DNA of 64,000 bases, from positions 558,001-622,000 of the forward strand of contig NZ_CP051261.1 of NCBI RefSeq assembly GCF_014236855.1, in the 5' to 3' direction. The stretch comes from Xanthomonas sp. SI. GTDB lineage: Bacteria; Pseudomonadota; Gammaproteobacteria; Xanthomonadales; Xanthomonadaceae. Under the pieces are notes generated by a model, which saw only the letters and a program-made list of their open reading frames with translations, was not told the DNA's origin and did no database searches. Below are positions 8,002-17,330 of this stretch, piece after piece (within the stretch, counting starts at the first letter, position 1; the number at the start of each line of letters is the position of its first letter). The translations under genes and the position numbers were made by a program.

Positions 8002-11000
8002 TCAGTCGCCCAGCGTCAGCAACGACGCATTGCCGCCGGCCGCGGTGGTGTTGACCGTCACCACCTTCTCGGTGGCGAAGCGCAGCAGGTAGTGCGGGCC
8101 GCCGGCCTTGGGGCCGGTGCCGGACAGGCCCTGGCCGCCGAACGGCTGCACGCCGACCACCGCGCCGATCTGGTTGCGGTTGACGTAGACGTTGCCGACC
8201 TGCACGCGTGCGGCGATGCGCTCGATGGTCTCGTCGATGCGCGAATGCACGCCCAGGGTCAGGCCGAAGCCGGTGGCGTTGATCTGCTCGATCACCGCGT
8301 CGAGCTGGTCGGCCTTCCAGCGGATCACGTGCAGCACCGGGCCGAAGATCTCGCGCTGCAGTTGCGCCAGCGACTGCAGTTCGTAGGCGCGCGGGGCGAA
8401 GAAGCTGCCGTGGGCGGTGCCGTCGTCGCTGGTGGCCACCGCGATCAGGCGCGCTTCGCGGTCCATGCGCGCGGCGTGGTCGGTAAGGATCTGCAGCGCG
8501 TCGGCGTCGATCACCGGGCCGACGTCGGTGGACAGCAGGCCCGGGTCGCCGATCTTCAGTTCGGCCATCGCGCCGGCGAGCATGGTCATCACCTTGTCGG
8601 CGATGTCGTCCTGCACGAACAGCACGCGCGCGGCCGAGCAGCGCTGGCCGGCGGAGATGAAGGCACTGGAGATCGCGTCCTTGACCACTGCTTCGGGCAG
8701 CGACGAGGAGTCGGCGATGAACGCGTTCTGGCCGCCGGTCTCGGCGATCAGCACGCCGATCGCGGCGTCGCGCGCGGCCAGCGCGCGGTTGATCGCGCGC
8801 GCGGTCTCGGTGGAGCCGGTGAAGGCGACGCCGGCCACGCGCGGATCGCGGGTCAGCGCAGCGCCGACGGTGGCGCCGTCGCCGGGCAGGAACTGCACCG
8901 CCGCCTCCGGCACGCCGGCGTCGTGCAGCAGCTTCACCGCGGCATGGCCGACCAGGTTGGTCTGCTCGGCCGGCTTGGCGATGACGGCGTTGCCGGCGGC
9001 CAGCGCCGCGGCGACCTGGCCGAGGAAGATCGCCAGCGGGAAATTCCACGGGCTGATGCACACGAACACGCCACGGCCGTGCAGCTGCAGTTCGTTGGAC
9101 TCGCCGGTCGGCCCGGGCAGGCGCTCGGGCGCGCCGAACTGGGCGCGCGCCTGGCCGGCGTAGTAGCGCAGGAAATCCACCGCTTCGCGCACTTCGGCGA
9201 CGCCGTCGGGCAGGGTCTTGCCGGCTTCCTTGACGCACAGCGCGATGAACTCGGGCATGCTCGCTTCCAGCAGGTCGGCGGCGTGCTCGAGGATGGTGGC
9301 GCGGCTGGCGGCCGGGGTGCGGTTCCAGCCCGGCTGCGCGGCGACCGCGTTGGCCAGCGCCTTCTCCACGGTGGCGGCGTCGGCCGGTTGCCAGCGGCCC
9401 ACCACCTGGCGGCGGTCGGCGGGGTTGGTCACGTCCAGCGGCGCGCTGGCGTTCAGCGCGCCCGGCACCAGCGGCGCGGCCTGCCAGGGCTTGATCGCGG
9501 CGTTGAGCTGGTCGGCCAGCGCGCGCAGGTCGTTGTCGTTGGCGAGGTTGGCGCCCATGGAATTCTTCCTGTTGTGGTTCTGGCTGCGCAGCAGGTCGGC
9601 CGGCAGCGGAATCTTCGGATGCGGGATGGAAGCGAACGCGGACACGGCCTCGACCGGATCGCGGATCAGGTCCTCGATGGCCACGTCCTCGTCGGTGATG
9701 CGGTTGACGAAGCTGGAGTTGGCGCCGTTTTCGAGCAGGCGCCGCACCAGGTACGGCAGCAGGTCCTCGTGCGAGCCGACCGGCGCGTACACGCGGCATG
9801 GCACGCCCAGGCGGTCGGCGGGGATCACCTCGGCGTACAGGTCGTCGCCCATGCCGTGCAGCTTCTGGTGTTCGTAGTCCTTGCTGCCGGCGATGGCGCG
9901 CACCGCGGCGATGGTCTGCGCGTTGTGGGTGGCGAACATCGGGTACAGCGCGTCGCTGTGCGCGAACATGCGCTTGGCGCAGGCCAGGTAGGACACGTCG
10001 GTGTTCTGCTTGCGGGTGAACACCGGATAGCCCGGATGGCCCTCGACCTGCGCGCGCTTGATCTCCGCGTCCCAGTACGCGCCCTTGACCAGGCGCACCG
10101 GAATGCGGCGGCCGACGCGGCGCGCCAGGTCGGCGAGGAAGTCGATCGTGTACGGAGTGCGCTTCTGGTACGCCTGCACCGCCAGGCCGTAGCCTTCCCA
10201 GCCGTCCAGCGACGGATCGGAGAAGGTGGCTTCGATGATATCCAGCGACAGCTCCAGGCGGTCGGCCTCTTCGGCGTCCACGGTGTAGCCGATGCCGTAG
10301 GACCGGGCCAGCTGCGCCAGCTCCAGCACGCCAGGCACCAGCTCGGCCATCACCCGCGCGCGCTTGGCGTGCTCGTAGCGCGGGTACAGCGCCGACAGCT
10401 TGATCGAGATGCTGGGCGCGGCGAACACGTCGCTGCCCTGGTACGAGCCGTTGGGACCGCTGCGGCCGATCGCGTGGATCGCCTGGCGGTAGGCGTCGAG
10501 GTAGCGGTGCGCGTCCTTCATCGTCAGCGCGCCTTCGCCGAGCATGTCGAACGAATAGCGGTAGTGCGCGTTGTCGCCCTTCTTGGAGCGCGACAGCGCC
10601 TCGCCGATGGTACGGCCCATCACGAACTGGTGGCCCATGATCTTCATCGCCTGGCGCACCGCCAGGCGGATCACCGGCTCGCCGACGCGGCCGATCAGGC
10701 GCTTGAACGCGCCGGCCACGTCGGCGCGGGTCAGGTCGTTGATCTGCACCAGCTTGCCGGTGAGCATCAGCCCCCAGGTGGAGGCGTTGACCAGCACCGA
10801 GTCGCTTTCGCCCATGTGCTTCTTCCAGTCCGCGTCGCCGAGCTTGTCGCGGATCAGCTTGTCGGCGGTTTCCTGGTCGGGGATGCGCAGCAGCGCCTCG
10901 GCCACGCACATCAGCAGCACGCCTTCCTCGCTGCCCAGGTCGTACTGGCGCATGAAGGCCTCGATCGCGCCCTGGTTCTGGGCGCGGGCGCGCACCCGGG

Positions 11001-11223
11001 TGACCAGGTCGGCGGCCAGCGCCTGCACCTTGGCCTGGTCGGCGGCGGGCAGGCGCGCCTGCTCGAGCAGTTCGCGCACGTGGTCGGCCTCGTCCTTCAG
11101 CCACGCGGCGGTGATCGCGGCGCGCAGTGCGTGGGAGGCGGGGGGCAGTTCGGGGGTAAGCAACGGCGAGGGAGACGCGGACGGCATCGCCGGTGCGGAA
11201 CCGGCGCCAGACAGAGCGTTCAT
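8002..11223 (-). CDS. putA: Bifunctional proline dehydrogenase / L-glutamate-gamma-semialdehyde dehydrogenase
   Basis: Oxidises proline to glutamate in two steps (FAD-dependent proline dehydrogenase, then NAD-dependent P5C dehydrogenase) at the inner face of the membrane. The 1073-aa protein has the PutA arm region, a ProDH barrel (for example SYQGSDVFAAPSISIKLSALYP and RLVKGAYWDAEIK) and a C-terminal aldehyde dehydrogenase with ETGGQNAFI and the catalytic Cys862 in AGQRCSA. It is shorter than E. coli PutA (1320 aa). The N-terminus is a Ser/Pro/Ala-rich stretch with no ribbon-helix-helix DNA-binding domain, so it should be an enzyme only and not an autorepressor. It is transcribed away from the cox cluster. 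Confidence 0.97.
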   Translation of the reverse strand: MNALSGAGSAPAMPSASPSPLLTPELPPASHALRAAITAAWLKDEADHVRELLEQARLPAADQAKVQALAADLVTRVRARAQNQGAIEAFMRQYDLGSEEGVLLMCVAEALLRIPDQETADKLIRDKLGDADWKKHMGESDSVLVNASTWGLMLTGKLVQINDLTRADVAGAFKRLIGRVGEPVIRLAVRQAMKIMGHQFVMGRTIGEALSRSKKGDNAHYRYSFDMLGEGALTMKDAHRYLDAYRQAIHAIGRSGPNGSYQGSDVFAAPSISIKLSALYPRYEHAKRARVMAELVPGVLELAQLARSYGIGYTVDAEEADRLELSLDIIEATFSDPSLDGWEGYGLAVQAYQKRTPYTIDFLADLARRVGRRIPVRLVKGAYWDAEIKRAQVEGHPGYPVFTRKQNTDVSYLACAKRMFAHSDALYPMFATHNAQTIAAVRAIAGSKDYEHQKLHGMGDDLYAEVIPADRLGVPCRVYAPVGSHEDLLPYLVRRLLENGANSSFVNRITDEDVAIEDLIRDPVEAVSAFASIPHPKIPLPADLLRSQNHNRKNSMGANLANDNDLRALADQLNAAIKPWQAAPLVPGALNASAPLDVTNPADRRQVVGRWQPADAATVEKALANAVAAQPGWNRTPAASRATILEHAADLLEASMPEFIALCVKEAGKTLPDGVAEVREAVDFLRYYAGQARAQFGAPERLPGPTGESNELQLHGRGVFVCISPWNFPLAIFLGQVAAALAAGNAVIAKPAEQTNLVGHAAVKLLHDAGVPEAAVQFLPGDGATVGAALTRDPRVAGVAFTGSTETARAINRALAARDAAIGVLIAETGGQNAFIADSSSLPEAVVKDAISSAFISAGQRCSAARVLFVQDDIADKVMTMLAGAMAELKIGDPGLLSTDVGPVIDADALQILTDHAARMDREARLIAVATSDDGTAHGSFFAPRAYELQSLAQLQREIFGPVLHVIRWKADQLDAVIEQINATGFGLTLGVHSRIDETIERIAARVQVGNVYVNRNQIGAVVGVQPFGGQGLSGTGPKAGGPHYLLRFATEKVVTVNTTAAGGNASLLTLGD

Positions 11224-11341
11224 GCAGGGAGGACCAGGGAAGATGCGCGCATTTTATGCCAGCGCCCGCTCGCGCAGCGCGTCGGCGCGGTGCCCAGTTG
11301 CCGGCGCCGGGCACCGATGGCTGAACGTCTGCGGAGAGAAT

Positions 11342-11369
11342 TTGGTTGCAATGCAGCATTTTTTATGAT
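11342..11369 (+). promoter_or_regulatory. Candidate promoter for the cytochrome oxidase cluster
   Basis: TTGGTT (11342-11347), a 16-nt spacer and TATGAT (11364-11369) lie about 92 nt before the DUF2244 gene, in the 238-bp region shared with divergent putA. This is a match by eye to sigma70 elements only. Confidence 0.35.
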
Positions 11370-11461
11370 GAACGCGCGCTTGCCGGCGCGCAGGCCCGGG
11401 GCTACCATCGAATCGTTGCTCGCGGCTGGGACAGCGCGGCGGCTCGGAAGCGCGGTTCGAC

Positions 11462-11938
11462 ATGATCGAAATGTGTCCGTTTTCTGCGGAGGGAGCGGGT
11501 ACGCAGCTGCGGCTGCGGCCGCCGCGGGCGCTCAGTGCCCGGCAATTCGTGATGTTGTTCGCGGCGCTGGCCGGGGCGATGTGGGCGGTGGCGGTGCTGG
11601 GGTGGTTGGCCGGCAACGTGTTCGCGCCGGCGTTCGCCTTGCTGCACAGCATCGTGGTGGCGCTCGCGCTGCGCTGGTCATGGCGCAGCGGCGATCGCGA
11701 AGAGGACATCCGGGTGGGTCCGGGCTGCGTGGAAGTGACCCGCACGAATGCAGGAACGCCGGCGTTCCGCGCCCACCCGCATTGGGTGCGGTTGCGGATC
11801 GAAGGCGACGACAGGGTGGTGCTGGCGTGCAGCGGCAAGCAGGTCCGGGTCGGCGAGTTTCTCGGCCCGGGCGAGCGCCGCGAGCTGGCGCAGACCCTGG
11901 AAGGCTTGCTGGCGGCCGCGACCGGCCGCAACCGATGA
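11462..11938 (+). CDS. DUF2244 membrane protein
   Basis: A 158-aa protein with two closely spaced hydrophobic segments (about 31-50 and 55-70) and then a soluble C-terminal half (GPGCVEVTRT...HWVRLRI...GEFLGPGERRELAQTL). That is the layout I associate with DUF2244, a family usually found next to cytochrome c oxidase genes. Here it lies 20 bp upstream of coxB in the same direction, so it is probably the first gene of the cox operon. Its biochemical role is not known; a part in oxidase assembly is inferred from position. Confidence 0.75.
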   Translation: MIEMCPFSAEGAGTQLRLRPPRALSARQFVMLFAALAGAMWAVAVLGWLAGNVFAPAFALLHSIVVALALRWSWRSGDREEDIRVGPGCVEVTRTNAGTPAFRAHPHWVRLRIEGDDRVVLACSGKQVRVGEFLGPGERRELAQTLEGLLAAATGRNR

Positions 11939-11958
11939 CGCTCCAAGGGGTCTAGGCA

Positions 11959-12948
11959 ATGAAGCAATGCGGCATGTGGAAGCAACAGGCGGTCAGGGGC
12001 GGGATGGCATTGGCGGCGGCGCTGGCCGCACCCATGGCGTGGGCCCAATCGGCCGATCCGAAACCCTGGCAGTTGAACATGGGCCGCGGCGTCACCCAGA
12101 GCGCGCGCAACGCCTACGATTCGAACATGCTGTCGCTGTGGATCTGCGCGGCCATCGGCGTGCTGGTGTTCGGCGCGATGGGCTATGCGATGTTCAAGTT
12201 CCGCAAGTCCAAGGGCGCGGTCGCGGCGCAGTTCAGCCACAACACCAAGGCCGAGGTGATCTGGACGGTGATCCCGGTGCTGATCCTGATTGCGATGGCG
12301 TGGCCGGCCACGGCCAAGCTGATCGCCATGTACGACACCCGCGACGCCGAGCTGACCGTCAAGGTCACCGGCTACCAGTGGATGTGGCGCTACGAATACC
12401 TGGGCGAGAACGTCTCCTTCACCAGCCGCCTGGCGCGCGACTCCGATCGCATGCGCCAGAGCGGTAAGGTGCCGACCCTGGAGAGCAATCCGCACTACCT
12501 GCTCGACGTGGACAACCGGCTGGTACTGCCGGTGAACACCAAGGTGCGCTTCGTCATCACCTCCGACGACGTGATCCACGCCTGGTGGGTGCCGGCGCTG
12601 GGCTGGAAGCAGGACGCCATCCCCGGGATCATCAACGAAGCCTGGACCGACATCGACACCCCCGGCGTGTACCGCGGCCAGTGTGCCGAACTGTGCGGCA
12701 AGGACCACGGCTTCATGCCGATCGTGGTCGAGGCGGTGTCCAAGCAGGACTTCCAGAAGTGGCTGGCGGCGCGCAAGCCGGCACCGGCGGCGGCCCCGGC
12801 CGCGCCGGCCGCCGCACCTGCCGAGGCGCCCGCCGCGCCGGCGGCTCCGGATGCGCCCGCACCCGAGGCCACCGCGCCGGCCGCGCCGCCGCAGGCCCTG
12901 CTGCTCCGTCTTCGTTCCGGCTCGCACCTGACCGTGCAAGCCGCCTGA
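11959..12948 (+). CDS. coxB: Cytochrome c oxidase subunit II
   Basis: Carries the CuA centre that accepts electrons from cytochrome c at the periplasmic face. The 329-aa protein has a signal peptide ending about residue 29 (MAWAQS), two membrane helices (about 55-75 and 92-112) and the QWMWRYEY aromatic patch. The CuA ligands are visible: His207 in HAWWVP, then Cys242, Cys246, His250 and Met253 in CAELCGKDHGFM. After about residue 272 comes a long Ala/Pro-rich tail and a final QALLLRLRSGSHL stretch with no haem motif, so it is not a cytochrome-fused subunit. The coxA gene starts 30 bp downstream. Confidence 0.96.
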   Translation: MKQCGMWKQQAVRGGMALAAALAAPMAWAQSADPKPWQLNMGRGVTQSARNAYDSNMLSLWICAAIGVLVFGAMGYAMFKFRKSKGAVAAQFSHNTKAEVIWTVIPVLILIAMAWPATAKLIAMYDTRDAELTVKVTGYQWMWRYEYLGENVSFTSRLARDSDRMRQSGKVPTLESNPHYLLDVDNRLVLPVNTKVRFVITSDDVIHAWWVPALGWKQDAIPGIINEAWTDIDTPGVYRGQCAELCGKDHGFMPIVVEAVSKQDFQKWLAARKPAPAAAPAAPAAAPAEAPAAPAAPDAPAPEATAPAAPPQALLLRLRSGSHLTVQAA

Positions 12949-12978
12949 TCTCCTGCATTCTTTTTTGAGGTAGCCGCC

Positions 12979-14589
12979 ATGGCCCATTCCGCAGTCGATC
13001 ACCACGACGAGCACGGGCATCAGCAGAGCTTCGTGGAACGGTGGTTGTTCTCCACCAACCACAAGGACATCGGCACGCTGTACCTGCTTTTCAGCTTCAC
13101 GATGTTCATCGTCGGGGCGGCGATGAGCGTGATGATCCGTCTTGAACTCGCGCAGCCGGGGTTGCAGTACATCAAGCCCGAGCAGTTCAACCAGATGACC
13201 ACCGTGCACGCGCTGGTGATGATCTTCGGCGGTGTGATGCCGGCCTTCGTCGGCCTGGCCAACTGGATGATACCGCTGCAGATCGGCGCGCCGGACATGG
13301 CCCTGCCGCGCATGAACAACTGGTCGTTCTGGCTGCTGCCGGTGGCCTTCACCCTGCTGCTGCTGACCTTCTTCCTGCCCGGCGGCGCGCCGGCCGGCGG
13401 CTGGACCCTGTACCCGCCGCTGTCGCTGCAGGGCGGCTACAACGTCGCCTTCAGCGTGTTCGCGATCCACGTCGCCGGCATCAGTTCGATCATGGGCGCG
13501 ATCAACATCATCGCCACCGTGCTGAACATGCGCGCGCCCGGCATCGACCTGCTGAAGATGCCGATCTTCTGCTGGGCCTGGCTGATCACCGCGTTCCTGC
13601 TGATCGCGGTGATGCCGGTGCTGGCCGGCGCGGTGACCATGCTGCTGACCGACAAGTTCTTCGGCACCAGCTTCTTCAATGCGGCCGGCGGCGGCGACCC
13701 GGTGATGTACCAGCACATCTTCTGGTTCTTCGGGCATCCGGAGGTCTACATCATGATCCTGCCGGCGTTCGGCGTGGTCAGCGAGATCATCCCGACCTTC
13801 AGCCGCAAGCCGCTGTTCGGCTATCAGGCGATGGTGTACGCGATCGCCGCGATCGCGTTCCTGAGCTTCATCGTCTGGGCGCACCACATGTTCACCGTGG
13901 GCATGCCGCTGGGCGGCGAGATCTACTTCATGTTCGCCACCATGCTGATCTCCATCCCCACCGGGGTGAAGGTGTTCAACTGGGTCAGCACCATGTGGCA
14001 GGGCTCGCTGACCTTCGAGGCGCCGATGCTGTGGGCGGTGTCGTTCGTCATCCTGTTCACCATCGGCGGCTTCTCCGGGCTGATGCTGGCGATCGTGCCG
14101 GCCGACTTCCAGTACCACGACACCTATTTCGTGGTCGCGCACTTCCATTACGTGCTGGTCACCGGCGCGGTGTTCGGGCTGATCGCCGCGGTCTACTACT
14201 GGTGGCCGAAGTGGACCGGGCGCATGTACAGCGAGGCCTGGGGCAAGTTCCACTTCTGGTGGACGATGCTGTTCGTCAACCTGCTGTTCTTCCCGCAGCA
14301 CTTCCTCGGCCTGGCCGGCATGCCGCGGCGCATTCCCGACTACAACGTGGTGTTTGCCGACTGGAACCTGGTCAGCTCGATCGGCGCGTTCGGCATGTTC
14401 GTCACCCCGTTCCTGATGGCCGGCATCCTGCTGGCGTCGCTGCGCAACGGCGCGCGCGCCGAGGCGCGGGCCTGGGAAGGCGCGCGCGGCCTGGAATGGA
14501 CCGTGCCGTCGCCGGCGCCGGCGCACACCTTCACCTTCCCGCCGGTGCTCAAGCCCGGCGACCTGGCCCACGACGACATCAGCCACTGA
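12979..14589 (+). CDS. coxA: Cytochrome c oxidase subunit I
   Basis: The catalytic subunit of aa3-type haem-copper oxidase, which reduces oxygen to water and pumps protons. The 536-aa protein has twelve predicted helices and all the usual blocks: [14 protein letters not shown] at the start, the copper-B/Tyr loop [17 protein letters not shown], the paired histidines in VWAHHMF, and the haem ligands in [19 protein letters not shown] lies 8-11 nt before the ATG. The stop overlaps the next small gene by 1 bp (TGATG). Confidence 0.98.
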   Translation: MAHSAVDHHDEHGHQQSFVERWLFSTNHKDIGTLYLLFSFTMFIVGAAMSVMIRLELAQPGLQYIKPEQFNQMTTVHALVMIFGGVMPAFVGLANWMIPLQIGAPDMALPRMNNWSFWLLPVAFTLLLLTFFLPGGAPAGGWTLYPPLSLQGGYNVAFSVFAIHVAGISSIMGAINIIATVLNMRAPGIDLLKMPIFCWAWLITAFLLIAVMPVLAGAVTMLLTDKFFGTSFFNAAGGGDPVMYQHIFWFFGHPEVYIMILPAFGVVSEIIPTFSRKPLFGYQAMVYAIAAIAFLSFIVWAHHMFTVGMPLGGEIYFMFATMLISIPTGVKVFNWVSTMWQGSLTFEAPMLWAVSFVILFTIGGFSGLMLAIVPADFQYHDTYFVVAHFHYVLVTGAVFGLIAAVYYWWPKWTGRMYSEAWGKFHFWWTMLFVNLLFFPQHFLGLAGMPRRIPDYNVVFADWNLVSSIGAFGMFVTPFLMAGILLASLRNGARAEARAWEGARGLEWTVPSPAPAHTFTFPPVLKPGDLAHDDISH

Positions 14590-14720
14590 TGACCACGCAG
14601 ACGCCGCTCGACGATCTGGCCCTGCGCCGCAAGCGCGCCGTGCGTACCGCGCTGGTGGTGGGCGCGGTCGCGGTGCTGATCTATGCCGGCTTCATCCTGT
14701 CCGGGGTGATCGGCCGATGA
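14589..14720 (+). CDS. Small single-span cytochrome oxidase assembly protein
   Basis: A 43-residue protein with one membrane helix (about 19-41, [20 protein letters not shown]) after a positively charged LRRKRAVR stretch. Its start overlaps the coxA stop (ATGA-type) and its stop overlaps the ctaG start, which strongly supports translation despite the size. Small proteins of this type between coxA and the Cox11 gene occur in other proteobacteria and are called cytochrome oxidase small assembly proteins. The call rests on position and topology. Confidence 0.75.
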   Translation: MTTQTPLDDLALRRKRAVRTALVVGAVAVLIYAGFILSGVIGR

Positions 14721-15307
14721 GCGCGCCGGCGCCGCGCGTGCACAGCAGCGCCGGGCTGTTCAAGCTGGTCGGCGTGGCGCTGGCGGTGTTCGTGCTGACC
14801 TTCTCGCTGGTGCCGCTGTACCGCATCGCCTGCGAAAAAGTGTTCGGCGTGCGCCTGGAGCGCGGCCCGGGCGAAGGCCCGCAGGCGGGCAAGCCGCTGC
14901 TCGGCAAGCGCACGGTCAAGGTCGAGTTCGACGGCGGGGTGAATTCCAAGCTGCCGTGGTCGTTCCATCCCGAGCAGCTGACCATGCAGGTGGTGCCCGG
15001 CGAACTCAACGAGGCGCTGTACTACGCGCGCAACGACGGCGAACGCGCCATCGTCGGCAGCGCGGTACCGTCGGTGGCGCCGGCGCGCGCCTCCGGCTAC
15101 TTCACCAAGACCGAGTGCTTCTGCTTCACCGCGCAGACCCTGCAGGCCGGCGAGAAGCGCGACATGCCGGTGCGCTTCATCGTCGACCCGAACCTGCCCG
15201 GCGACGTCACCACCATCACCCTGTCGTACACCTTCTACAAGAACGATGCGCTGAGCGCGGAACTGGGATCGCCGAAACTGGCCGGTTCCGTGCGCGCGGC
15301 CCCTTGA
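14717..15307 (+). CDS. ctaG: Cytochrome c oxidase assembly protein CtaG/Cox11
   Basis: Delivers copper to the CuB site of subunit I. The 196-aa protein has one N-terminal membrane anchor (about 15-37) followed by a periplasmic immunoglobulin-like domain. That domain holds the copper-binding ECFCF motif and the conserved [23 protein letters not shown] region typical of Cox11. Start and stop fit the tight cox operon: 4-bp overlap with the small gene upstream and 20 bp to coxC. Confidence 0.95.
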   Translation: MSAPAPRVHSSAGLFKLVGVALAVFVLTFSLVPLYRIACEKVFGVRLERGPGEGPQAGKPLLGKRTVKVEFDGGVNSKLPWSFHPEQLTMQVVPGELNEALYYARNDGERAIVGSAVPSVAPARASGYFTKTECFCFTAQTLQAGEKRDMPVRFIVDPNLPGDVTTITLSYTFYKNDALSAELGSPKLAGSVRAAP

Positions 15308-15327
15308 CCTCACCCGGAATGCCCGCC

Positions 15328-16203
15328 ATGGCCCAGCCCAGCACCGACGCCACTGCCTATTACGTGCCCAGCCAGAGCCGCTGGCCGTTCATCGGCTCGA
15401 TCGCGATGTTCGTGACCATGATCGGCGTGGCCAGTTGGCTCAACGACGCGGACTGGGGCAAGTGGACCTTCTTCACCGGCATCGCGATGCTGGTGGCGAC
15501 CTTGTTCATGTGGTTCGGCGACGTGATCCGCGAATCGATCGCCGGCCATTACAACCGCCAGGTCGACGTGTCGTTCCGCATGGGCATGGTCTGGTTCATC
15601 TTTTCCGAAGTGATGTTCTTCGGCGCGTTCTTCGGCGCGCTGTTCTACACCCGCACCTTCATCCTGCCGTGGCTGGGTGGCGCCGGCGACGGGGTGATGA
15701 CCAACGCGCTGCTGTGGGACGGCTATTCGGCGGCCTGGCCGACCAACGGCCCGGGCGCGATCGGCGGCCAGTTCCAGACCATCCCGGCGTGGGGCCTGCC
15801 GCTGATCAACACGCTGATCCTGCTCAGCTCCGGCGTGACCCTGACCATCGCCCATCACGCGCTGAAAGCCGGCCATCGCACGCGCCTGCTGGTGTTCCAG
15901 GGGCTGACCGTGCTGCTGGGCTGCGCCTTCCTGTACTTCCAGGCCGAGGAATACATCCACGCCTACAAGGAGCTCAACCTGACCTTGGGCTCGGGCATCT
16001 ACGGCTCGACCTTCTTCATGCTCACCGGCTTCCACGGCGTGCACGTGCTGCTGGGCACGGTCATGCTGCTGGTGATGTGGCTGCGCTCGGCGCGCGGCCA
16101 TTTCAGCCGCGACAACCACTTCGCCTTCGAAGCGGCGGCGTGGTACTGGCACTTCGTCGACGTGGTGTGGCTGGCGTTGTTCTTGTTCGTCTATGTACTT
16201 TGA
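15328..16203 (+). CDS. coxC: Cytochrome c oxidase subunit III
   Basis: A structural subunit of the aa3 oxidase. It is a 291-aa protein with seven hydrophobic helices and family motifs FRMGMVWFIFSEVMFFGAFF, TGFHGVHVLLG and AAAWYWHFVDVVWLALF. ATG 15328 is preferred because GGAA lies 8 nt upstream; ATG 15319 in the same frame would add three residues. A palindromic GGGAAT-type repeat follows the stop, and the next gene is convergent. Confidence 0.96.
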   Translation: MAQPSTDATAYYVPSQSRWPFIGSIAMFVTMIGVASWLNDADWGKWTFFTGIAMLVATLFMWFGDVIRESIAGHYNRQVDVSFRMGMVWFIFSEVMFFGAFFGALFYTRTFILPWLGGAGDGVMTNALLWDGYSAAWPTNGPGAIGGQFQTIPAWGLPLINTLILLSSGVTLTIAHHALKAGHRTRLLVFQGLTVLLGCAFLYFQAEEYIHAYKELNLTLGSGIYGSTFFMLTGFHGVHVLLGTVMLLVMWLRSARGHFSRDNHFAFEAAAWYWHFVDVVWLALFLFVYVL

Positions 16204-16205
16204 CG

Positions 16206-16295
16206 GCTGGGATTAGGGATTCGAGATTGGGGATTCGGCAGAGCAGGGGCGCTGCTCTAGCAATTCCCTATTCCCGATTCTCCATTCCCGGCTTC
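16206..16295. repeat. GGGAAT-type intergenic repeat between convergent genes
   Basis: Tandem GGGATT/GAGATT-like hexads (from about 16211) face an inverted set of CCCTATTCCCGATT-like hexads (about 16264-16290). The region separates coxC from the convergent DUF2909 gene and can fold into a loose hairpin, so it may serve as a bidirectional terminator. A similar element follows tsaD at 28806-28920. Confidence 0.6.
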
Positions 16296-16514
16296 TCAGC
16301 GACCTAGCCCGTGCGGCTTGATCACGCCGGTGTAGATGCCCAGGATCACCAGCAGGATCAGGCACACCGATAGGCCGATGCGCCAGGTCAGTGCGTTCAC
16401 CGTGCGCTTGCTCTGGCCGCGGTCCACCAACAGGTAGTACAGGCCGGCGCCGAGGTTCCACAGAATGACCAGCAGGAACGCGACGATCAGCAGGGTTTTC
16501 AGCGAGTCGTTCAT
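16296..16514 (-). CDS. DUF2909-like twin-transmembrane small protein
   Basis: A 72-residue protein with two membrane helices (about 6-28 and 45-64) linked by a short basic loop (DRGQSKRTV). It lies on the opposite strand inside the cox cluster, convergent with coxC, and its start is only 30 nt from the divergent surf1 start. This layout matches the DUF2909 family commonly found in gammaproteobacterial cox loci. Function unknown; an accessory role in oxidase biogenesis is inferred. Confidence 0.75.
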   Translation of the reverse strand: MNDSLKTLLIVAFLLVILWNLGAGLYYLLVDRGQSKRTVNALTWRIGLSVCLILLVILGIYTGVIKPHGLGR

Positions 16515-16544
16515 GGGCGTCTCGGTGCACGGTATCGCCGCATT

Positions 16545-17303
16545 ATGACCCTCGCCGCGTCTTCGCGCGTCGCCACGCGCGCGCGCATGCCGCTGTGGCT
16601 GGGCTGGAGCATCGCGCTGGCGGTGGCGCTGGGATTCTGCGCGCTGGGCCGCTGGCAATTGCTGCGCATGCACGAGAAACAGGCGTTGCTCGCGCAGGCC
16701 GCGCACATCCGCGACCGTCCGCAGGCCTTGGCCGCTGCGCTGCGCACGGCGTCGCCGACGCAACTGGCCTGGGTGCACGGCGCCGGCCGTTTCCTGCCCG
16801 GGCAGATCCTGCTCGACAACCAGCTGCGCGAAGGCCGCAGCGGGGTCAAGGTCTATCAGCCGTTCCTGGCCGATGACGCATCGGCGCCGCTGCTGGTCGA
16901 ACTGGGTTGGCTGCCGCTGCCGGCCGACCGCGCATTGCCCAGGCCGATACCGTTGCAAGGGCGCTACACGCTGGTCGGCCTGCTCGGGCCGGCGCCTTCG
17001 CACGGGCTGACCCTGGGGCCGGCGCTGGTCGCCGCGCCGGCGCCGCAGCTGTGGCTGGCGATGCGCATCGAGCCGGCGGCGATCGGCCAGGCGCTCGGCC
17101 GCCGCGACATTTTGTCGCAGGTGCTGCGCCTGGATCCGGCCCTGCCGCTGGGCTATCCGCGCGACCTGGACATGCTGCCGAACACGCTGCCACCCGAGCG
17201 CCACTTGGGTTACGCGGTGCAATGGTTCGGCCTGGCGCTGGCCGTGCTGATCACCGCGGGCCTGCTCAGCTTGCCCGCGCGCAAGGGGCGGGGCGGGCGC
17301 TGA
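16545..17303 (+). CDS. SURF1-family cytochrome oxidase biogenesis protein
   Basis: Helps insert haem a into subunit I. The 252-aa protein has a membrane helix near each end (about 22-40 and 222-242) with a periplasmic domain between, the usual SURF1 topology. The GRWQLLRMHEKQALL start region and GYAVQWFGLALAVLITAGLL C-terminal helix fit the family. It lies 27 bp upstream of the SCO-like gene. Confidence 0.9.
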   Translation: MTLAASSRVATRARMPLWLGWSIALAVALGFCALGRWQLLRMHEKQALLAQAAHIRDRPQALAAALRTASPTQLAWVHGAGRFLPGQILLDNQLREGRSGVKVYQPFLADDASAPLLVELGWLPLPADRALPRPIPLQGRYTLVGLLGPAPSHGLTLGPALVAAPAPQLWLAMRIEPAAIGQALGRRDILSQVLRLDPALPLGYPRDLDMLPNTLPPERHLGYAVQWFGLALAVLITAGLLSLPARKGRGGR

Positions 17304-17330
17304 GCGCGCGCGCATGAGAAAATCCCCGGC

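Noticed and set aside
8092..11955. 1287-codon plus-strand frame opposite putA
   Set aside because: Low-complexity composition, no signals; an antisense shadow of PutA's codon bias.
11254..14586. 1110-codon minus-strand frame opposite the cox genes
   Set aside because: Antisense to coxB and coxA with His/Gln/Arg-rich chance composition.
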